From Oryzias latipes (Eukaryota; Chordata; Actinopteri; Beloniformes; Adrianichthyidae), in the NCBI RefSeq assembly GCF_002234675.1, contig NC_019869.2, positions 14,369,015 to 14,433,014 of the forward strand: a stretch of DNA of 64,000 nt, written 5' to 3'. The translations under genes and the position numbers were made by a program. Positions within the stretch are counted from its first letter, which is position 1. The number at the start of each line of letters is the position of its first letter. Below, in pieces: positions 57,631 through 64,000 of this stretch. Below the pieces are notes generated by a model. That model searched no databases and was not told where the DNA came from. It saw only the letters and a program-made list of their open reading frames with translations.

Positions 57631-57844
57631 CTAAATAACACACTCTTTTTGACACACTGGAACTCCTTGACCATTCATGTGATCATCACAGTGGTTTTTC
57701 ATGTTGACTTCGCATCGTTATGCAGTACATTACTTACGTAAAATCTTGCATAAAGGCACAAGGCTGAACTTCTCCTCTGGAATCTGCTGAATTGCATTTA
57801 TTGTGTGAAGACTCCAAGAGCTGCAGTAGTGCAAAGAACACGTT

Positions 57845-57960
57845 ATATAGGGTTAATCCCTTCAGGGGTCATAGGGTCATGCTGGAGCCTATCCCAACCA
57901 CTACTGGACAGGTTTACCCTAGATGGATGGAGTGTCCACCATAGGGCGACACACACCACA
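57845..57960 (-). mobile_element. V-SINE fragment, minus strand
   Basis: The reverse complement carries TAGGCTCCAGCATGACCC and GTCGCCCTATGGTGG. Only the 3' part remains and it is disordered. Confidence 0.5.
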
Positions 57961-58417
57961 ATAGTGCTGCAGTTACTCATAATTATAAACACATTAGTGT
58001 TTATTGAACTAAATTTAAAACAATATTTTATTGAAACAGTATCATTCAACAATGAACTTTCCTGACATGCAGAAGTCTGCTGACACTGTTACAGAGACAC
58101 ACACAGATGTCCCATTTTTTCAGCAGACTCCTGGCCAGTTGAACTCCACCCTTAAGTAAAGAGGGTGTGCTGGTCATAAAGCTTTCCTCGTGATTCATAG
58201 TCCATCCAAGTAAAACCTCCACTGTCTCCTTCCTGCCAGGGAAAAACTGCAGTTCTTCAGTTCTTAGACTTAACAGTGCAGCAGACACAGTTGTGGATTT
58301 CACCGAGCTAAGGCCAAAAAATATAAGAAAATTGGTGTTTGTACCGCCCCCTTCTGGCCTACTTGGCTCACTGCAGTTTCACGATTCCTGATGTGAAGAG
58401 GGGACCCTGGAAACTGT
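57961..58417. other. Non-coding, nothing recognised
   Basis: No gene or known repeat recognised. A minus-strand frame of 85 codons at 58046-58303 lacks a domain. Confidence 0.45.
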
Positions 58418-59102
58418 CAAGATGGCGCCCAGACATTGGCCGGAAGCGGCAATTCCACAAGTTTTCAGAATTGTAGCACCTTTTATTAAAACTTTTTAAT
58501 GTGACTAAACGGTAGCTGTTATGATATCTGGGAAAAAATGAAGTTTTAGTGTGGAAGATGAGTTTAAAATGTGGGCAAAAGACAAAATTGATATGAAAAA
58601 AAGGGTTCATATTTGTAAAACTGTCAATCCTTTTACATCGAAGCTTTAGCTCCCATGTTTACATTCCTTCTACTACCGTAACTTTTCATCCCTTAATGCA
58701 ATCAGCATGAATCAGCTTATTCTGTCGCGGAGAAAAGCAACTTTTTTGTCGGCATGCAACATTTTATATTAGTAACATGTTGCATATCAATGAAAAGTCG
58801 CTTTAAAGTGCTGCTTCCGGGTGCAAAGTCGCTTTTGTGTGCGAATTAGCTGATTTACCTTGATAGAGTCACGGTTTGTCATAGGGCTTAGTAGGAATTG
58901 ACAGAGACATCTCCGGTGTTAAAGGTTTAAAGCTTAAAATCGGAAAGAAAATTAACTGTTATAGGATTTCCAGTTAAATAAGTCTTTTTCGACAAGAGAA
59001 TTATTTTAAAAAAAGAATGTTTTCCAACAGAAATGGGGGAGAGAACATGAACTTCCGGTTCCGGTGAAAGATTCTGGTTCTGGATGTCCGGGCGCCATCT
59101 TG
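58418..59102. mobile_element. 685-bp element bounded by inverted CAAGATGGCGCCC ends
   Basis: The left arm CAAGATGGCGCCCAGACAT (58418-58436) is the reverse complement of the right arm 59084-59102 except for one base. Next to each arm, GGCCGGAAGC and ACTTCCGGTTCCGG are loosely inverted as well. The interior is AT-rich and non-coding. The arms contain AAGATGGCGCC, close to the YY1 consensus. No clear target duplication, superfamily unassigned. Confidence 0.55.
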
Positions 59103-61245
59103 TTGTCTGCAGCCAGGTCCAGGACTGATGTGACAAAGTAAACATTGCAGAGCCAAACTCCAAAACTCAGAAAACTTTTATTTTCTGTGGTCTAACATTA
59201 TAAGAAAACAGTTTTGCTCAGAAAAAGACAAAAAAAATAACAGGTCTTCTTTAGGTGATGATCCCAAAGACACCTCTTCTGCTCTTGTTTTGCACTGACT
59301 ACATAAATATGTCACAACCTAAATTTTCAAGTGAGCCAAAGGCTTCGAAATCAGTTCATATACAGAAACTGGGACAGAAAAGGACCTGCAGGAAAATACG
59401 AAGAATGAAAAGACGGGAAGAGAAACTCGTGGAGACTCAGAACTTTAGGTGGCGTGTTTGCTTTCTGTCATCGTTTTAGTCAATTGGAATATTTGCCTCT
59501 ATAGGCATCATGGCTGCACACTGAAAGGACTTTTCATCTGAACCTAGAAGGGAGCAAACATTGGAAACTGTCACATACATCAGTGCACCACAGGCCTTTC
59601 CTGAGCTCCGTGGATATTTTTTCATTTTCTTTTTGTTTTTGTTTTCCATCTGGGTTTTAACATTCTGGTCGTATTTTTGATCACATCTGAATTATAAGTG
59701 TAGAACAACAGTCCGTAATTTTAGACTATATGAAGAATTACAGCTGTAAAAATGGCACAAAAATGTTGTTCTTAATTGTTTGTTCATGCAGCTCAGTCTC
59801 ACACCCTTTCGCTTTATAGAGATGTACCAAGCAGAAGAAAAAGCACAAGTTTGTGATCACATTTAAAAAGTGCTGAGTAAGCAAACAGGTGGTGTAAAGC
59901 TCAAACGGAGGCTTTCAGCTAATGAGCAGGGCTTAAAATAGCCATCCGTCAGTGCAGCAGGAGCAATGAGGCTGGGGTAATGTTAGACACCTGCACCCTG
60001 ATCTGTTAAATGTTTTAGCAGCTGCAAGGCGAGCTGGAAAACTCTTTGTGGAAAAAGAGACGGTGAGAGGAACGGTTTCTGCTGGTGGAGAAATCAAACG
60101 TCCCCTAAAGACCACAACAGGACAGGAAACCTTCAAAAAAAAAACGGCCTGCTTCTCCTCAGCTCTGTTTTCGGTGTCTTGGATTGAGAGGTCCAGTGTT
60201 CATGGATGGCTGGACTCCTCGGCCACAACCTACATGCTTAGGTTGTGAGGAAAAATCCAACATGCAGAAAAGACTGTTCTTTTTCTGCCCACGCACTCAG
60301 ACTATGGAAGAAAGTCTCATCCAATCTTTGTGTGATAACTGAGAACTTTTGTTTCCATGGCAACTGTTCTGCAGATATCCTGCGTCGCCCCCCCCCCCCC
60401 CCCCCCCCCCCCTGCAATGAGATGCGATGATGCAAGGCCAGCAGCAGCCGTGTTAATAGTTACAGCAGTCAGAGCACGAGCCAGTGTGAGACGCACAGCA
60501 AATGAGAGAAGAAACCTAAACGCACTGATAGAAGCAGGAGCTTGAATGTTTTCAGACTGCATAAAAGATTACACTGCCTGACAGCATGACAGCAGTATAA
60601 ACAAAAGGGAAACTCTAAATTTCTAAGGTTTTCTGTGGAATCCTTTCATGTCTTCTTTAACTATTGAGCATTAGAAATGAAAAACGTTCTCCAGAAAAGC
60701 AGGAATGGAAACCGTCTTTTGTTTTTAGCCTGATCGGATCTCTGTAACTCACCACCACGTTCTTTAAATGAGATAACCATGGAGCTTTGCTGCTCTATTA
60801 GCAACAGGTTTAAAAAAAAAATCTTTGTTCCACTTTGTTCTGTGGATTTAAAATCTGCTTCTTTAAAAAATGACTCGTGCAAACTATTTTTGTAAAACGC
60901 TTTGCTAACTTTGAGTCTGAATGTGCAAAGAAAACCTTCAGATTCATTTAATTTTTTGTGAATTTAAAAATGGTTAAAACTGATGTCTGTTTGAAAATCA
61001 GGGAGATTATTTAAAGAAAGTTTTCAAAAACTGGAAAACTGACACTCAGGCTCTAAATGATACATTCAGAAATCTCACTTCTGTTTGTAAAACTTATTTC
61101 AAATAAAAATAGTGAGAAAAACAAAAACCACAAAAAAAGGAAAGCTTATAAAGAAAAATACATAATAATGAAAGTGTCCAGTGAAAGAAAGAAGACATTT
61201 CAGACTGTTGATGCTCTTTTGTTGTTTTGAACTGCATCCAACTTG
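59103..61245. other. Non-coding; C25 homopolymer at 60.39 kb
   Basis: Contains an uninterrupted run of 25 C at 60388-60412, which creates spurious proline/glycine frames on both strands. No gene or classifiable repeat recognised elsewhere in the stretch. Confidence 0.5.
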
Positions 61246-61345
61246 AATCCATCCATCCATCCATCCATCCATCCATCCATCCATCCATCCATCCATCCAT
61301 CCATCTCACCTCAGTCCTGTGTGGGGTCATGGGGGTTTTAGGAGC
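61246..61345 (-). repeat. ATCC microsatellite (about 15 units) as tail of a V-SINE fragment
   Basis: A perfect (ATCC)n array at 61247-61305, followed by CTGTGTGGGGTCATGGGGGT and AGGAGCCAATC, the minus-strand 3' end of a V-SINE. The array is probably an expanded SINE tail. Frames reading WMDGWMDG come from it and are not genes. Confidence 0.8.
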
Positions 61346-61450
61346 CAATCAGCTGCCTCCAGGTTAACTGTCCCTCACAGAGTCAGAAAACAGTCCTCTC
61401 AGATTGTGATGTTTAATTCCTTCTCTCATTCTATTTCTTTTCTTTGCCAG

Positions 61451-61543
61451 GTGTTGGTGCTGATGCTGTAACCACAGTGAGGAGCGGACACGCCCTGTTT
61501 GATGCTCTGAAGTGTTCGAGTGGGAAAAGCACAAGTGAAGAAG
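61451..61543 (+). other. Candidate 93-nt internal exon, host gene unknown
   Basis: A long pyrimidine tract ending TTTCTTTTCTTTGCCAG precedes 61451 and a good donor AAG|GTAGGA follows 61543. One of three frames is open throughout (VGADAVTTVRSGHALFDALK then CSSGKSTSEE); I do not recognise it. It could equally be a 5' UTR exon. Splice-site quality is the only evidence. Confidence 0.35.
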
Positions 61544-62099
61544 GTAGGAAGAAAGCGGATAGTTGAAGGTTAAGTAGAGGGGAAGATGTGAAGGAAGTCT
61601 AGATCCAGCTTCTGGAAGTGAAGTGAAAGACGTTAGAGAGAAGAGCTGCTGTCTGAATTGGAGAAATCCATTCCATTGAGATAGAAGTTGGTCACATGAC
61701 AGACAGAAAGAGTGTGAATTTGGGGAGATGTTCAGTGTGGAGGCTGGAACAGGAGGCTCCTTTTCCTTTCAGCGCCATCAGGCACCAAGCGGTGTCTGTA
61801 TGAGGCTTAAAGGAGCCTCTCGTTGTTGCTTCTCCTCGCTGGACTGCAGATGAGAGCTCTGTGAAGGAGGGCAGTTGCATAAGCGAGGCACTTTGCTCCA
61901 CTTCCATGCTGGCCGGCTCCAAACGGTATGTGCGTTTGCATCTAAGAGAAGCCAGCACCGCCAAGCACACTCCCCCCACCCTTCTTCTAGCAGCTTCAGC
62001 ACATCATGGATGACCCGCTCACGCAGGCCTCTCTGCACATGAAGGCAGCCATGTTAGCCTGAAAGATGGACACGAGCTTGAAAAGACACAGAAACTCCG

Positions 62100-62636
62100 T
62101 GAAAAAGAAGAAGTTAGGCAGGATGGAGCGCATCAGAGGAGGTTTTTTTTGTGTTTTTTTGAGGAACCCACTCTGACGTCAGAAACTAGAAGAGAAAAGG
62201 ATTTTTTTTCTGTGACAAATAAAGACTTCAGAAAAAGTACTGAAAACAGCCTCCACTTTATGCAGCAACACCACCACCAACAACACCAGCAGCAGCAGAG
62301 CAACATCTACAAACCCAGCAAGGGAAACCAAAAAAGAAGCGCAGCGGGCCATCCGCCGAGCTGATAGAGCAAACCACAAGTCTTTAAATAAAAACGAGAA
62401 GTGTGAAGGACACAAACCGAGAGACAAAGAGAGAAAACGCCAGAGCAGAAGTTTGCATCAGTCTCTGAGAGTCACAGTGGGGCTCTGAGTGGGGCTTACC
62501 GGGGATCCGATCACAGCGGTTTCAGGACCGATCACAGCGGTTTCAGGACGCTGAGGGGAGGAAGGTCAGAGGAAGACTGCAGGATCAGAAACTGAGGCCT
62601 GAGACAGAGACCGGAGCTCTGAGAGGAGAAAGGGGT
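62100..62636 (+). promoter_or_regulatory. Possible alternative promoter / 5' UTR exon with 21-bp tandem duplication
   Basis: Purine-rich, CpG-bearing segment with a CAN/CAG-rich block (about 62263-62312), an exact tandem duplication of a 21-bp unit at 62507-62527 and 62528-62548 (core GATCACAGCGGTTTCAGG), and a donor-like AAAGGG|GTAAGAAG near 62635. The composition resembles vertebrate first exons. No acceptor or protein frame was identified, so this is weak. Confidence 0.25.
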
Positions 62637-63860
62637 AAGAAGAGTGCGTCCAGCAGCTTTATTTCCTGCTTTCTGAGATCAAAACTGCGTCCTGCATGAG
62701 CTCACTGTTGTTAAACCGAGTGCACAGAGCCTGTTTTTCTCCATCTTCATCGGAGGAGAGCCCATTGCCAGGCCAACCGTATCCTGGCAACAGTCAGCCG
62801 AGCTCTGCTCTCAGAAAGGACCGCACGCTGTTCCTCGCTCCCTTTTCTGCGCGTCGGGTGGAGGTGGCGGGTGGGAGCCTGCTCCACCAACAATGAGCTC
62901 TTCGCGCATCAGAAAGTTGGTGGCCTGCAGCTCAGCTGGACTCTTCTGCAATCACCTTGTCAGGCTGAAGAATCTGGATTCATGAATGCATGAGACCTGC
63001 TCGGGGAGAAGCAGGTGGTGGAAACGTTGAAGTCGGGTTTGATGGCGGTGACTCAGCATTCAGCTGGGCCTGGCCTCGCATTCACAGGCAGACCTGTAAT
63101 CAAACAGACGCAGTCCTCATTGAAGCGACCTGATGCCGGCTTCTGCGGCGTCTCATAAACATATTAACTCTGATCATGAATCATTCAAACCCGGGGATGC
63201 TGGCGGCCCCCGCTGTGCACTAATGCAGACAGTAGGGAAGCAGAACTCGGCAGCTGCCTGCCCCCGTCCACCAAATGAAAGATAATGAAGGAAGGAGGCT
63301 TTTGAACTTGACAAGTGAGACTCATCTTGTTTGATGAGAGTTTGGGCTGCATTTTTCATGTAATGCACACATTTGGACCAATGCTCCAGTTTTTAATTCT
63401 TACACTGGAGACATGTTCCAGTGTAACAAAAGAAAAATGTTCTCTGAAATCCTCTGAAACTGACAAACGTAAGAACGACTAAACGTTTACAGAAGATCAG
63501 ACGGTGAACGGCACATTTTGGATTTCTGTTTCATAGAATCGTCAAAAACAAACTAATGAAACAGGTCTGGACTTAAACCCTTATGTCTGCTGTTTTAAAT
63601 CGATTATTTAAATGATGTGATCACAGGAACATGTTAAAGTCAGACGTGACCTCTGATCAGCGACACATTTCTTTATATCTGTGATCGTCACTACACCTCT
63701 TTAAAGTCTCCATGTGTTTTGGAGACATGGTTGTTCCACACTGTGGGTTTTATAAGGCTAATGATCAGCATGTTGAGGGTAAAGACTGCAAGAACTTCTC
63801 CAAGCAGTTTAACGTTGCTAGAGCTGCTCAGAGTATTCTGAAGCTCCACAAGAATAGTAA
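62637..63860. other. GC-rich then AT-rich non-coding sequence
   Basis: Bases 62637-63260 keep elevated GC; CGCGCGTCGGGTGG-type CpGs fade rightward. No exon, known repeat or RNA gene is recognised. Confidence 0.4.
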
Positions 63861-63864
63861 AACG

Positions 63865-64000
63865 CCGTATTCTTATGTAGCGCTTTTCAGTCTCATTCAC
63901 ACACAATGGCACTAACCTACAACAAGAAGTCTCTTGCCCAAGGACACTTCAACAGGCAGGGTGAGAAATGCAATCTTCTGATCAAAAGTTGACCGCTATA
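63865..64000 (-). mobile_element. tRNA-derived SINE, minus strand, cut by window edge
   Basis: The reverse complement reads AGCGGTCAACTTTTGATCAG, AAGATTGCATTTCTC and GTCCTTGGGCAAGAGACTTC, ending GAAAAGCGCTACATAAGAAT. Same family as the SINEs at 17.3 and 42.8 kb. The tRNA-like head continues beyond 64000. Confidence 0.75.

Noticed and set aside
60317-60562. Poly-Gly and poly-Pro frames
   Set aside because: Caused by the C25 run at 60388-60412.
61094-61348. Frames with repeated WMDG
   Set aside because: Direct translation of the ATCC microsatellite.

Overview
The window is vertebrate nuclear DNA, almost certainly from a ray-finned fish and most likely a spiny-rayed teleost (percomorph, medaka- or killifish-like). 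Split genes with GT-AG introns, AATAAA signals and no operon structure exclude a prokaryote. The dispersed repeats are the usual teleost set: V-SINE/mermaid-type SINEs, L2-like and Rex/CR1-like LINE fragments, Tc1 and hAT relics, and a MITE whose ends read CCCTTGTGCTATCTTAG. The species cannot be fixed from sequence alone.

Three protein-coding genes are supported, all on the + strand and all in the left 26 kb. MTURN (maturin) enters from the left edge; its last two coding exons (76 codons) and 3' UTR lie at about 4.4-7.4 kb. ZNRF2, a myristoylated zinc/RING-finger E3 ubiquitin ligase, is complete in four coding exons from 9.4 to 22.3 kb and encodes 192 residues. TXNL4A (DIM1/U5-15kD, a spliceosomal thioredoxin-fold protein) is complete in three coding exons from 24.2 to 26.0 kb and encodes 142 residues. 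They do not form a pathway: maturin is a neural differentiation factor, ZNRF2 a membrane-associated E3 ligase and TXNL4A a core splicing factor. As recalled, MTURN and ZNRF2 are neighbours in tetrapods while human TXNL4A is on another chromosome, so the third position may reflect a fish-lineage arrangement.

The ZNRF2 introns hold many repeats: a tRNA-like SINE, an intact SINE interrupted by an 802-bp hAT-like element with a perfect 8-bp target duplication, an L2 LINE relic, a hAT-transposase relic, a 107-bp hAT MITE (also with a perfect 8-bp duplication) and a V-SINE.

From 26.2 to 64 kb I find no convincing protein-coding gene. This gene-poor tract holds at least four families of unclassified or nonautonomous repeats in two to four copies each, LINE and Tc1 relics, and SINEs. 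Three stretches (about 27.3, 29.2 and 44.8 kb) look more like unique, possibly conserved regulatory DNA. Exon-like segments with good splice signals at 45.3-45.8, 61.45 and 62.2-62.6 kb may be 5' exons of a gene whose body lies beyond the right edge.

I found no CRISPR array, rRNA, convincing tRNA gene, viral genome or new gene system. The most unusual structures are a 33-bp perfect inverted repeat of GT/G and C/AC runs in the MTURN 3' UTR, a 19-bp perfect hairpin in ZNRF2 intron 2, the nested hAT-in-SINE insertion, and a three-copy repeat family of unknown class at 30.3, 39.9 and 43.8 kb.
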